Below are positions 9,702 through 17,809 of a stretch of 64,000 nucleotides of DNA, piece after piece. The DNA comes from Pirellulales bacterium (GTDB taxonomy: Bacteria > Planctomycetota > Planctomycetia > Pirellulales > JACPPG01): NCBI GenBank assembly GCA_036499395.1, contig DASYDW010000063.1, positions 255,911 through 319,910 of the forward strand. The letters are read 5' to 3'. Made by a program: the position numbers and the translations under genes. Each line of letters opens with the position of its first letter. Position 1 is the first letter of the stretch. The notes beneath the pieces were generated by a model. It made no database searches, had not been told where the DNA came from, and saw only the letters and a list, made by a program, of their open reading frames with translations.

Positions 9702-10184
9702 CTAACCCAGCACCAGACCGATTTCCGGCGTGTCGCCGCTGGTGCCGGAAACGTCGAGCGTTTTCGTGCTACTGCCGATCGCCGCGAGCGCCGCGGCGTG
9801 ATAGACGAGCGCAAAGCCTCCGGGCTTGACCTTCACCGGCTGCGGAATCGCATAGCCGTTGACAGCGCCCGTGGCGATGTTGACGTCGCCAACGGACGCG
9901 GTCGGATTCTTCACACTGATCGCGACGAGTTTTTTGCCGGTGGCGTTCAAGCTGCCGTTGGTTCCCTGCAGGCTTGTCGCGTCGATCGTATAGCCGCCGC
10001 TACTGATCGTGGTTTTGTAAACGCCGAACATGCTGACCGGAGGCGCCGTGGTGGGGGTCAACTGCAGCAGTTGGTCCAGGTCGTTGAAGGTACTCAGCAG
10101 AGTTACGCCGGCGGGCTGGCTCCCCGGGTTTTCGGCGACCTGAAATTGCGTCAGGAGCAACAGGTTTGTAATCGAGGCAGCCAT
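9702..10184 (-). CDS. Hypothetical small structural protein of the particle cluster
   Basis: 160 aa, start at 10184 behind AAAGGA. It is Thr/Ser/Gly-rich with alternating beta-prone segments and a C-terminal ETGLVLG-like strand, with no signal peptide and no membrane segment. It lies between the collar-domain protein and the LamG protein, with 54 and 27 bp gaps. I do not recognise the family. Composition and context suggest a tail-tip or capsid-surface protein. Confidence 0.6.
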   Translation of the reverse strand: MAASITNLLLLTQFQVAENPGSQPAGVTLLSTFNDLDQLLQLTPTTAPPVSMFGVYKTTISSGGYTIDATSLQGTNGSLNATGKKLVAISVKNPTASVGDVNIATGAVNGYAIPQPVKVKPGGFALVYHAAALAAIGSSTKTLDVSGTSGDTPEIGLVLG

Positions 10185-10211
10185 AGCGAGGATCCTTTCC
10201 CAAAGGCGAAA

Positions 10212-12953
10212 TCAGCCCGTGCGCATGATGTAGCACAGAGCGTAATAGGTGGGCGTGTGATACTTCGCGTCGTGCGTCAACGTGGGCGTCTGATGCGTAT
10301 GCGACGGGGGCGCAATCGTGGTGGCCACGGCGACCGCCGTGTCGCTGATGATCGTGCCCGCGGGCGTCACGACCGTGGTGGACGGGCTGAACGTAATACC
10401 GGTCACCGGCGCGTTAACGGTATGCGTGTGCGGATTCGGAACAAGGTTCGGCTCTTGTGCCTGGTCCTCGGTGACATCGTGCGTGTGCGGATTGGGGTTG
10501 ATTTCCGCCGTACCTTCCAGGGGGTGGTCGTGCGGATTGGGGTCGATAATGTCGGTCGCTTGTTCAGTGGCCGACGGGGAATAAATATCCGCGTCCGCCC
10601 CAATATCAGCCCACACCTTTTCTAGCGGTGTGATTTCGTGATTATGATCCGCGTTGAGGCTTGTATCTCCCACCGTCAGCCCTGAGGTATCGACGGTCAA
10701 ATCTGTAGGCTCGATGACGATATTCGGGAAAAAGACCTCAACCTCCAGAGGCGTCGGACCGGTCACGCCGGAAGCGATGGGGCTGCCGGTCATATTGGGC
10801 GTGATCGTGATCGTGAGCGGCTTGCCCGTGAACTCGGAATCGGTCGTGGCTTCCGTGGTACTCACCGCTGCTAGGCTCGTCGAACTTGTCGCAGCCGGCG
10901 CGTGCGGCGCGTGCGTGTGCTTCAGCGTGCCCCCCGTGTCACCAATATCGTTCTGGCTTCCGTTGTCGTCGAATCGACCGTCACCGCCCCCCGGACGCGC
11001 CCCCAGGACGAACTTGCCGCACAGGTTTGGCGTGCCGTTCGAGCCGTCGCACAAATCCCAACCGTGTGAGATGTCGACCGCCGCGCCGCTCCACAACTTG
11101 ATTGTGCCCCGGCAATCATCGAGATAGTCCGTGACGCAGATCTTGTTGCCTGCGCCGTCGACGGTGTAGCCGATCGTCACCCCCGCTTCGACGTTGGGGT
11201 CGCTTGCCGCCGAAGGGCTGGGCAGTAACACGTTGAAGTGCGTACCTCCCGCGTCGTAGCCCTCGCCAGAAAGGTCGTCGACAGCTTGGCACTCGACAAA
11301 ATGCGCATTGCTTTTGCTACTGCCTGCCAACGTATGGCTGGCATACGTGCGCGCGTAACGAATCAAGCCGGCTGTTGCCGGCTTGGCATCAATGATCTTG
11401 TACTTCCCATCATGCGAATCCCAGACGACGCGAAACTTGTCGCCCGTGACGGCCGCCGAGTAGAAGTTCAGCGTGTCGAAGATGGTCGTTTCACTCGCCG
11501 TCGATTGTCCATCCCAGAAGTTATCGAACGTGCAAGTCGCGGTTCCGCTGGCCATGTTGGCGGTGAGTGTGACATCGGCAAACAACGCTTGCCGTTCCAT
11601 GTCGAGGATCTGCCACTCATCCTTGTCGGCGAGCTTGATCGCGAAGCCGTAGTAACCGCTCGGCGCCTGGAACTTTCCACGGCCCCCTAACGAACCGTAG
11701 AAATCGACTACCGTGATCGCATCGCCGTCGACGTACGCCGCCGCCAGTGCGCTGTAGGTTTGGATTAATGCGCTAGCGGTGCCCCCCAGCAACAAGGTGG
11801 TCGTCAGCTTGAAGCGAACGACCTGCACACCGCGGCTGCCCTCCAATGCCACGAGTTCGTAGCGGCCACTCTGGCTCGACAGAAAACAGACGCCGACGTC
11901 GCTCGTACTGGCGGGTCCCAGGTTGGACGAATCGAAGACCGTGACGCTCCCGCCGGTCGCGGTCCAGGTGCCAAGCCCTGCGTCCCACTTGCGAATCGTG
12001 GCAGCGGCCGAAGCTCCTTGCGCCAAATCGGCATTCAGATAGGCGAGCACCAGGTCGCTTGCGCGCCCTTTGCCCATGTCGATGACGACATACTCTTCCT
12101 GGCTTTCATCCCAGGCGGCGATTCCCTTGTCGCCGGCCGCGGCGCTCGTGTAGAGGTTTTGGCGGTCGTTGATAAAACCAGCCCCCGCCCCCGGCTTGCC
12201 AGCCCAAGTACTATCGAACGAGGCCACAGCAGACCCGGCGAGGAACGTGCCGGTAAGCGTGAAAGCCACGAAGCGCGCGACATGCTCCATGTACAGAATC
12301 TGGTACTCGCTCCGATCCGGAAGCTGCGCGGCGAAGCCGTAAAAGCCGCTGAAGCCTTGCCATTCGCCCGGGTCGCCCAGTGCGCCGAAGTAATCCTTGA
12401 CCGTGATCGTATCGCCGTCGACATAGGCGCCACTGCCGCCACCGGCCGTCGGATCCCAGCGACGAATCGTGGCCGTCGCGTTGCCGCCAAGCGACAGCGT
12501 TGACGTGAGCTTGAACCGGACAACGACCGGGCCGATGAACGGATCGCGCACGATTTGCCAGCGGCCGGTGTCGGCGTCGAAATTCGCCAGCACCCATGTT
12601 CCTTCGGCCAGTTGCTTGCTGGCGGCGTCTTTGGCCAGGGGATCGTACAGTTGCACGTGTTGCGGTGACTGCGCGACGTAATCGGCGCTCGTATCCAATC
12701 GCAGTCGCGTGGCGTTGTAATAAGGAACATTGTCCGAGGTACGGGGCAGAGAGTCCGGCACCGTTTCCAGACGAAAGAGCCACATCTTCGCCTGCCGCGC
12801 GAGGCCAACGCGTACGCCCATCGCATCGCGCGCAATCTCGATCGGATAGCTGCCTGAAATTTGGCCCAGTGCGTTCAGCGCATCAACGACCTCGTTGAAC
12901 TTGGCCGCCGAAATGAGATCGCCGGGGTTGACCGGCCGAATCGGGACCGCCAT
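10212..12953 (-). CDS. Tail collar-domain / fibre-like protein with His-rich metal motifs
   Basis: 913 aa. The N-terminal two thirds consist of at least two repeated beta-rich units (compare STLSLGGNATATIRRWD and TTLLLGGTASALIQTYS, each followed by YVDGD-I-V-D-YG-LG). A phage tail collar domain follows, with WDLCDGSNGTPNLCGKFVLG, then GDTGGTLKHTH. The C-terminus contains several HxH pairs (NPHTH, SHTHQ) and ends PTYYALCYIMRTG, the typical collar-domain terminus. In other phages such HxH motifs bind iron in trimeric fibre tips, so this is probably a fibre or baseplate tip. It starts four bases after the stop of the preceding gene. No signal peptide. Confidence 0.75.
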   Translation of the reverse strand: MAVPIRPVNPGDLISAAKFNEVVDALNALGQISGSYPIEIARDAMGVRVGLARQAKMWLFRLETVPDSLPRTSDNVPYYNATRLRLDTSADYVAQSPQHVQLYDPLAKDAASKQLAEGTWVLANFDADTGRWQIVRDPFIGPVVVRFKLTSTLSLGGNATATIRRWDPTAGGGSGAYVDGDTITVKDYFGALGDPGEWQGFSGFYGFAAQLPDRSEYQILYMEHVARFVAFTLTGTFLAGSAVASFDSTWAGKPGAGAGFINDRQNLYTSAAAGDKGIAAWDESQEEYVVIDMGKGRASDLVLAYLNADLAQGASAAATIRKWDAGLGTWTATGGSVTVFDSSNLGPASTSDVGVCFLSSQSGRYELVALEGSRGVQVVRFKLTTTLLLGGTASALIQTYSALAAAYVDGDAITVVDFYGSLGGRGKFQAPSGYYGFAIKLADKDEWQILDMERQALFADVTLTANMASGTATCTFDNFWDGQSTASETTIFDTLNFYSAAVTGDKFRVVWDSHDGKYKIIDAKPATAGLIRYARTYASHTLAGSSKSNAHFVECQAVDDLSGEGYDAGGTHFNVLLPSPSAASDPNVEAGVTIGYTVDGAGNKICVTDYLDDCRGTIKLWSGAAVDISHGWDLCDGSNGTPNLCGKFVLGARPGGGDGRFDDNGSQNDIGDTGGTLKHTHAPHAPAATSSTSLAAVSTTEATTDSEFTGKPLTITITPNMTGSPIASGVTGPTPLEVEVFFPNIVIEPTDLTVDTSGLTVGDTSLNADHNHEITPLEKVWADIGADADIYSPSATEQATDIIDPNPHDHPLEGTAEINPNPHTHDVTEDQAQEPNLVPNPHTHTVNAPVTGITFSPSTTVVTPAGTIISDTAVAVATTIAPPSHTHQTPTLTHDAKYHTPTYYALCYIMRTG

Positions 12954-12956
12954 GGC

Positions 12957-13820
12957 CTACTCGAACTGGAAGAGTTGCAGGAAGTCACCCGCCGAATACG
13001 GCGGAGCGCCGTCCAGGTTCTCGATCGCGACCCAATGCTCGCCGGCGGCGGCCACCTCCTTGTAGAAATAATTCCAGCCGACCGGGGTCACGCTATCGCT
13101 GAGCGTTTTCGTGTTCTCAGCAAACATGTAATCCAAGTTCCAGAACCCACCGTCCTCGACGAATTGAAATCGCCGCGAGACGCGCGCCCCCTGGAACATC
13201 ACCGTGCCCGCGGGCGCCGACAGAAAAGTGCTGCCATTCACCTTGCCGCGCAGCGCTCGAATCTGCGTCCACGGCGGGTAGGGAACGCGCTGCCAGCGCA
13301 ACGTGAACGTGCCGTGCGGTATCTGCAGGCCCGGGCTGATGTCGTCGGCGACGCGCTCTGATCCGCCCGACCAGATCCAGGCTCGGCCCGGAACCGTCGT
13401 GCGCTCGGAGCCTAGATCCGCCGAATAGGTGAGATAGGTTCCGTCAGGCACGCCCGGCATATCCGGGCGCGGCCGGCTGAACTCGTCGAACATCGTGCGA
13501 TAGGTAGCCGTAACCTTGGCGCCGCCGCCGGTGTAGGTGTTCGTAAACGCGCCGAGGTTGATGTCGGTCGCGCCGTCGGGATTGTCGGGATCGAACGGTT
13601 CGACCTGCACGTCGGTGACAATCAGATTCGGCAAGCCCGGGAATTCGATCGGGGGCACGAATTGCGTCGCCAGCCCTAGCACGCGAAATGTGCCGATCAG
13701 CGCGCGCACAAATTCCTGCCAATCGGTCCACGCGACGCGAAACACGCGCACGGCCGATGTCCCCTGCTCGTTGACGCGGATGCGCGGCGAGCCTGCGAGT
13801 TCTTCGAACGCGACCGACAT
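12957..13820 (-). CDS. Probable distal tail / tail-tip structural protein
   Basis: 287 aa from ATG 13820, chosen because AGGTAGG precedes it and because the frame upstream overlaps the 123-aa gene in a different register. The protein is beta-rich and acidic, with motifs such as WTDWQEFVRALIG, TATYRTMFDEF and LRWQRVPYPPW. No family is recognised with certainty. Position directly after the tape-measure slot is where a distal tail protein is normally encoded, and that is the basis of the call. 50 bp separate it from the upstream gene. Confidence 0.6.
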   Translation of the reverse strand: MSVAFEELAGSPRIRVNEQGTSAVRVFRVAWTDWQEFVRALIGTFRVLGLATQFVPPIEFPGLPNLIVTDVQVEPFDPDNPDGATDINLGAFTNTYTGGGAKVTATYRTMFDEFSRPRPDMPGVPDGTYLTYSADLGSERTTVPGRAWIWSGGSERVADDISPGLQIPHGTFTLRWQRVPYPPWTQIRALRGKVNGSTFLSAPAGTVMFQGARVSRRFQFVEDGGFWNLDYMFAENTKTLSDSVTPVGWNYFYKEVAAAGEHWVAIENLDGAPPYSAGDFLQLFQFE

Positions 13821-13869
13821 GCTGCCTACCTGAATGGTGAAAAACGATCGTTGCGCCGCTGCCGGCAGA

Positions 13870-14241
13870 TTACTCGGGCTGAGTAAAAGTGGCGGGTGAC
13901 TGCCGCCGCGCCTCGGCAATCTGCCGGAGACGGCGCAGGTTCTCGTCGATGCGCTGCAAGACTTCGATTTGGCGGTTTTGCGATGATTCGGAGTTCTGGC
14001 TCGACGAACGCCGCGTTGAGCTATTGCGCGAGCCCGCCCTTGTGTGCTGATGGGGCTCGGCGCCGCCCTGAGTGTTCGTTGTTCGTGACGAGTGCCTTTT
14101 GATGTCGCGCGCGATCCTCGAAACCCCTCCTTCTTGCGCCGCCGGCCTGACCGCATTGATCTGAGCCGCCCGTCGGCGGATCAAGCGGATCAGCCGCGCT
14201 TTTTCTTTTGGTCCCGGCGATCGGTTTGCGTGGCTCGTCAC
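13870..14241 (-). CDS. Short coiled-coil protein in the tape-measure position
   Basis: 123 aa from GTG 14241. The start is fixed by an AGGA box eight bases upstream and by a GTGA overlap with the stop of the frameshifted tail-chaperone product. The N-terminus is basic (KEKARLIRLIRRRAAQ), the middle is rich in Ser, Arg and Gln, and residues ~85-112 form an amphipathic helix with heptad-like spacing (QIEVLQRIDENLRRLRQIAEA). There is no membrane segment. In tailed phages the gene after the tail chaperone encodes the tape measure, usually several hundred to over a thousand residues. If this is the tape measure it is exceptionally short; otherwise the tape measure is absent. Confidence 0.65.
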   Translation of the reverse strand: MTSHANRSPGPKEKARLIRLIRRRAAQINAVRPAAQEGGVSRIARDIKRHSSRTTNTQGGAEPHQHTRAGSRNSSTRRSSSQNSESSQNRQIEVLQRIDENLRRLRQIAEARRQSPATFTQPE

Positions 14242-14854
14242 ACTGATGATTCCTGTGAGTTTTGTCTTCTTCGCCAGGCCCTTGCCTCGGCGGGTGTCAT
14301 CCAGCACATAGCACTGGCAGACTCTGTATCCAGATAAGCGGTCACCTGCGCGGGAGTCAGCTCGGCAATCTGTGCGGCATGCCAACCGTATTCCGCGCTG
14401 AGCCGCCGAAACGCGCGACACCAGTCGGTGTCTGTCAGGCCGCCAGGCTCATCGCGGTCGTCGGCCGCCGCAAGGCCTGGCGATATCCGTTTCCCCGTGG
14501 CAACCCGCTGGCGCGATCGAGTTCTTGGGCAACGCGTACGACACTGCCGTCGGCTTCAACGAGCGCGCGGCACTCGTCAAGCGTCATCGCCTCATGCTGT
14601 TTGCGAATCACAGCCCACAGCACGTACCCCAGACCAGGACCGCACATCCATTCCGCGAGCGCAAGGGGCGTGATCGTTTTCTCGGCTTCGTCCGCTGCCT
14701 GAATATCGGATCGCTCGCGATCGGCCGCGCGGTCGGCGAGCATTGCTTGCTCGATCTCGCCATAGTCGCGCAAAGTCAGCGGGCTCCCGAGAAGCACGCG
14801 GCCGGCAATCGCCAGAGGTACCAGTGGCGCCGTCATCGTCGATAGAGTTCCCAT
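14238..14854 (-). CDS. Tail assembly chaperone, with programmed -1 frameshift extension
   Basis: The zero frame runs from ATG 14854 to a TGA at 14435-14437 (139 aa). A canonical slippery heptamer GGGAAAC lies in the correct register at 14495-14489 (codons CGG GGA AAC). After a -1 slip the frame stays open to TGA 14240-14238, giving 122 + 83 = 205 aa. The extension reads as real protein (e.g. DEPGGLTDTDWCRAF, ELTPAQVTAYL) and its stop overlaps the next GTG start. Lambda G/GT uses the closely related GGGAAAG, and such pairs chaperone tail-tube assembly on the tape measure. The gene follows the tail tube gene, as expected. Frameshifting efficiency cannot be judged from sequence. Confidence 0.8.
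14489..14495 (-). promoter_or_regulatory. Slippery heptamer GGGAAAC for -1 frameshifting
   Basis: Reads G GGA AAC in the zero frame of the chaperone gene, an X-XXY-YYZ site. The -1 frame is open across it and for 83 codons beyond it. Confidence 0.8.
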
Positions 14855-14866
14855 GAAATGTGTCTC

Positions 14867-15256
14867 TTACGATGAGTAGTTCGGTTTCGTCCACGCGCCG
14901 CTGGTAGAAAACATCGCCGTCCCTCCCAGCACGTCGCCACTCGAGATGTCGACGGCCAATTGGATCGAGTCCATCACGGCTGGCACGCTGTAGAAATGCG
15001 TCGCGTCGAGATACAGCAACAACGTCACCGCCGAACCTTCGTCGAAATCGTCAGTGATCGGGTCAGCCGGATCGAGCTTGAAGCCAATGCTGCCGCCGCC
15101 GTCTTTAACTCCCGGCACGCGACGCTGAAATCCGCCCGTCGACGAGCTGGCGTACGCGTGATTTAGAGAGGTCGTATGAAACGTCCAGTCCGTGATCTCG
15201 GCTAGCGCGGTACTGTCGATCATCACCTTGCCGTTTTTGCCGCTGATCGTCGCCAT
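14867..15256 (-). CDS. Major tail tube protein
   Basis: 129 aa from ATG 15256, with GGAG nine bases upstream; the frame extends further upstream but without support. The sequence begins MATISGKNGKVMIDS and continues with ITDWTFHTT, then a GGSIGFKLDPADP strand and LLLYLDATHFYSVPAVMDS, a pattern typical of the tail tube fold found in siphophages and in Hcp-like proteins. The length is at the small end for tail tube proteins. It precedes the tail chaperone by 12 bp, the standard order. It would polymerise into the tail tube of the particle. Confidence 0.75.
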   Translation of the reverse strand: MATISGKNGKVMIDSTALAEITDWTFHTTSLNHAYASSSTGGFQRRVPGVKDGGGSIGFKLDPADPITDDFDEGSAVTLLLYLDATHFYSVPAVMDSIQLAVDISSGDVLGGTAMFSTSGAWTKPNYSS

Positions 15257-15328
15257 GTACTGAGCTCCGCTGAAAGTTGGTGTCGAGTTGCGATTGCGCG
15301 CACGTGTCGCGCACAATCGAGCTGCGTA

Positions 15329-15844
15329 TCAGGCGCGAACTCCCACGAGGACGACCTTGTATTGAATGTCGTCGCTGCCCGGGTTGGTGACGCGCAGCGT
15401 GTCACTCGTGCCCACGGCGACCGTCCAGCCATCGTTCTTGTTCACCAACAGCAGGCAACTACCCGCAGGAACATGCACCCGATCGGTCGCCGTGCCGAAC
15501 GGAGCGCTCCAGGCGTGGGTTGCCGCGGCGCCTACGAGCAAGTCGTCTCCGGACGTCGTGTTCGCATTGACAATCAGCACACCCTTGACCGTGGCGAAAT
15601 CGACCGTTACGGCGCTGCCGAAGATCGTTTGGGGGAGCGCCGCGAGCGGCAGGTCGTCATGGCCGCCGGCAACTACCGTGCGCAGGTCATGCCAGATGAG
15701 ATCAGCCTGCCCGGCTCCTGCTCCGTCGCTCAGTTGTGCGTCGTATTCGAGCCGCGAGGCGTCGGCAATCGTGGTCAGCCCGAGCGTGTCCTGAAACAGC
15801 CACAGTAACGACGCGCTGATTTCCGCGGATAAAGCTTCGGACAT
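15329..15844 (-). CDS. Hypothetical structural protein of the head-tail region
   Basis: 171 aa from ATG 15844 (AAGG eight bases upstream); an in-frame upstream start at 15901 would add 19 residues. The N-terminus MSEALSAEISASLLWLFQDTLG is helical, and the rest is beta-rich with Gly/Thr/Ala (VHVPAGSCLLLVNKNDGW, TLRVTNPGSDDIQYKVVLVGV). The C-terminal pattern resembles small virion surface proteins. It lies between the tail terminator and tail tube genes. I do not recognise the family. Confidence 0.55.
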   Translation of the reverse strand: MSEALSAEISASLLWLFQDTLGLTTIADASRLEYDAQLSDGAGAGQADLIWHDLRTVVAGGHDDLPLAALPQTIFGSAVTVDFATVKGVLIVNANTTSGDDLLVGAAATHAWSAPFGTATDRVHVPAGSCLLLVNKNDGWTVAVGTSDTLRVTNPGSDDIQYKVVLVGVRA

Positions 15845-15908
15845 CTTCGATACCTTGATAGGCGCTTTAGTTTCTTTGTAACCGAACGAGTTTGCGACCA
15901 TGGCTTCG

Positions 15909-16352
15909 TCAGCCGAACAGGCCGCTGGGAGGATGCCGCACGATCAAGACGTAGTCGAGTTCCAATTGCCAAGAGCCGTCGTCGGCCTGCGTTTCCGTTT
16001 CTTGCGAGCGCTGCATGTTCAATACGCTTCCCTTGTCGAGCGGAAAGTCCACGCGTTCGAAGCGTCGCGCGATCGCTTGAGCGATCTCTTTGCCTTCGTC
16101 CAAGTCCGCCGACCAAACGCTAAACCGTATCACGGCGCGATCAATGCAAGTCCCACTGCTGGTGCGCGTGACGACCTCGTTTTCGCGTCGCGACAACACG
16201 ACATACGGCAGGGACGTCTCCCCCCGCGCGGCGCCGGTCGACAACCGATCGGCGGGCAACACCGTCGCCAGCAAGAAATCTGTGGCCCATCGCTCGTGAA
16301 TCGCTTGTTCCAGGCTCATGGCAAACGGTTGCTCGTGGGACTCCGTGGTCAC
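15909..16352 (-). CDS. Tail terminator / tail completion-like protein (DUF3168-like)
   Basis: 147 aa. The pattern of a short N-terminal helix, LPYVVLSRRENE-like strand, TCIDRAVIRFSVWSAD strand, a helix EGKEIAQAIARRF, and a final LELDYVLIVRH strand matches the DUF3168/gpU-type tail terminator fold, which caps the tail tube below the connector. The start ATGA overlaps the stop of the upstream gene by four bases; a second Met (MSLEQAIHER) lies 11 codons downstream. Family placement is by pattern only. Confidence 0.6.
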   Translation of the reverse strand: MTTESHEQPFAMSLEQAIHERWATDFLLATVLPADRLSTGAARGETSLPYVVLSRRENEVVTRTSSGTCIDRAVIRFSVWSADLDEGKEIAQAIARRFERVDFPLDKGSVLNMQRSQETETQADDGSWQLELDYVLIVRHPPSGLFG

Positions 16353-16999
16353 TCAATCGCGCCCGTCGTCTGCGCCGCCAGAATCACGAACAGCGCGTCG
16401 ATGCTCGCAGGCCGCTCGTAACCAAGCACGCGATACGCGTCCGTGCCGGACACGATGCGGTACGTGTGATCAATAACAATGTCGTCCGCAACGAAAATCT
16501 TGTGTGTGACGCGCGTCATGCGGCGGTCGTATTCGATCCGGATATCCGCTTGCACAGCCTGGATCCGTGCAGAGAGGTTGATCTGCACGTCGTGCCAACC
16601 GGCCACCTGGGCCCCGCTTTGTGTTTTTGTCCACGTTGCTTGTTGCAAGACAACGGCCTGATCCAATCCCCCGACGATGGCCAGATTTCTTGCGCGACAT
16701 TGCCAACGGGTACCCAAGGTGGCACGCTCGACCTCTAGCACGACGAAACGTGCGCCTGCCGCGTCGGTAATGACGCCGCCGATCGTGGGCGCACTTGCCA
16801 ATTGTTCGGCCGGTAAATGCCAGACGACGTCGGCCGCCGTATAACGTCCATCGCTCGTATCAGCCTCGCTCAGGCGGGCGTGGCAACGCAGCGCCCCAGA
16901 GACGACGCCGGCTGCGGCGCCGGACAATTGCCGCACGTTGACGGTTTCCAGGCCGTCGCAGCAACTCAGATCGCCCGTAGGGTCGAACGAAACGGACAT
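16349..16999 (-). CDS. Hypothetical head-tail connector region protein
   Basis: 216 aa, start at 16999 behind GGAA. Mixed alpha/beta with VVLEVERATLGTRWQCRARN, QINLSARIQAVQADIRIEYDRR and a C-terminal DAYRVLGYERPASIDALFVILAA. The last part resembles head-closure or adaptor proteins that describe a beta barrel, but I cannot place it firmly. It is translationally coupled (ATGA) to the tail terminator, so it is probably part of the connector or neck. Confidence 0.55.
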   Translation of the reverse strand: MSVSFDPTGDLSCCDGLETVNVRQLSGAAAGVVSGALRCHARLSEADTSDGRYTAADVVWHLPAEQLASAPTIGGVITDAAGARFVVLEVERATLGTRWQCRARNLAIVGGLDQAVVLQQATWTKTQSGAQVAGWHDVQINLSARIQAVQADIRIEYDRRMTRVTHKIFVADDIVIDHTYRIVSGTDAYRVLGYERPASIDALFVILAAQTTGAIE

Positions 17000-17073
17000 G
17001 GTTATTTTAGTTCCGCATTTGTAATGGGCGTTGAATTGTTAGCGACAAGAGAGTGCCAGCCTTTCGTATAGCG

Positions 17074-17289
17074 TCAGCTAAACCCGCGCATCTGCGTCTC
17101 GAACGGCTCGTCCCGGGCAATCTGGTCATCGCACCAGGCGACGGTCTGCCGCAATTGCGCCAGATAATCGCTCCACGCCACCTGCTGACCATCAATGGTG
17201 TAGGTCGGTTTCGGGGCGGCAGTCAGGTCGGCGATGATCGCCAGCGCCTGACTTTTGATCGCCTGCAGTTGATCGAGATCCGTGGGCAT
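17074..17289 (-). CDS. Small helical phage-cluster protein
   Basis: 71 aa from ATG 17289, GAGG eight bases upstream. It has two predicted helices: DLDQLQAIKSQALAIIADL, then the SDYLAQLRQTVAWCDDQIA region. Between them lies PTYTIDGQQVAW, which looks like a short beta hairpin. No membrane segment or signal. The family is not recognised by name, but the compact helical form next to the capsid genes suggests an assembly accessory protein. Confidence 0.6.
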   Translation of the reverse strand: MPTDLDQLQAIKSQALAIIADLTAAPKPTYTIDGQQVAWSDYLAQLRQTVAWCDDQIARDEPFETQMRGFS

Positions 17290-17352
17290 CGTGTTTGCCT
17301 CGGCCCCAATGGGGTGTTCGCCTTGCTTGCGCCCAGTACTATCTTTCGAACG

Positions 17353-17661
17353 TTAAATCGCGAACCAAAACACCTTTTGATTCACCGCCGTCGATACGAC
17401 AAAAATCTTGGCGGCATCGTTGACCGGCACGAACAAAGCCTCGCCCGCTTGCAGCGGAAAGCCGTCAGTGGCGTCCGCCGCGTCGGTCGTGAGGCTCGCA
17501 TGGCCGACGAAGACCGTCGCCGTGTTGCTGTCGGCAGCCCGCAATTGCACGCCTTTGGTCGCCTCGACCGTGCTACCCACGAGTGCGACGGCGCTAGTTC
17601 CAATGGCGCTCTTTCGCCCATGGCTGAACGAGTTGACCGTTTCATCGCCGATTCGAGTCAT
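17353..17661 (-). CDS. Small beta-rich structural protein
   Basis: 102 aa. After a basic start the chain alternates short strands and turns: TSAVALVGSTVEATKGVQLRAA, NTATVFVGHASLTTD, GFPLQAGEALFVPVND, KIFVVSTAVNQKVFWFAI. This pattern is common in small capsid-surface or head-fibre proteins of phages. It lies directly downstream of the capsid gene (148 bp gap). Function inferred from pattern and position. Confidence 0.6.
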   Translation of the reverse strand: MTRIGDETVNSFSHGRKSAIGTSAVALVGSTVEATKGVQLRAADSNTATVFVGHASLTTDAADATDGFPLQAGEALFVPVNDAAKIFVVSTAVNQKVFWFAI

Positions 17662-17809
17662 GACGTGGCCGCTGTTGTTGAAGGAAGAATTAATTACGCG
17701 TGAATCTCGCGGCCCGCGCCGACGGGCAGTCGCGACACCTGTCCCGGCGTACCTGTCCTCTAACCCATTTCAGGCAAACCACGGAATCGTCGGCGCGGGC
17801 CACACTGGC

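Noticed and set aside
9606-10625. Long plus-strand reading frame (339 aa) across the tail genes
   Set aside because: It is Arg/Val-rich antisense to the well-supported fibre and small structural genes, with no motif.
12957-14156. 399-aa version of the distal tail protein
   Set aside because: The first 112 codons overlap the 123-aa gene in another register and look like out-of-frame basic sequence. ATG 13820 has AGGTAGG.
13870-14421. 183-aa version of the tape-slot protein starting at 14421
   Set aside because: The extra N-terminus overlaps the -1 frameshift extension, lacks a ribosome-binding site and is Arg/Cys-rich in an out-of-frame way. GTG 14241 has AGGA and a GTGA overlap.
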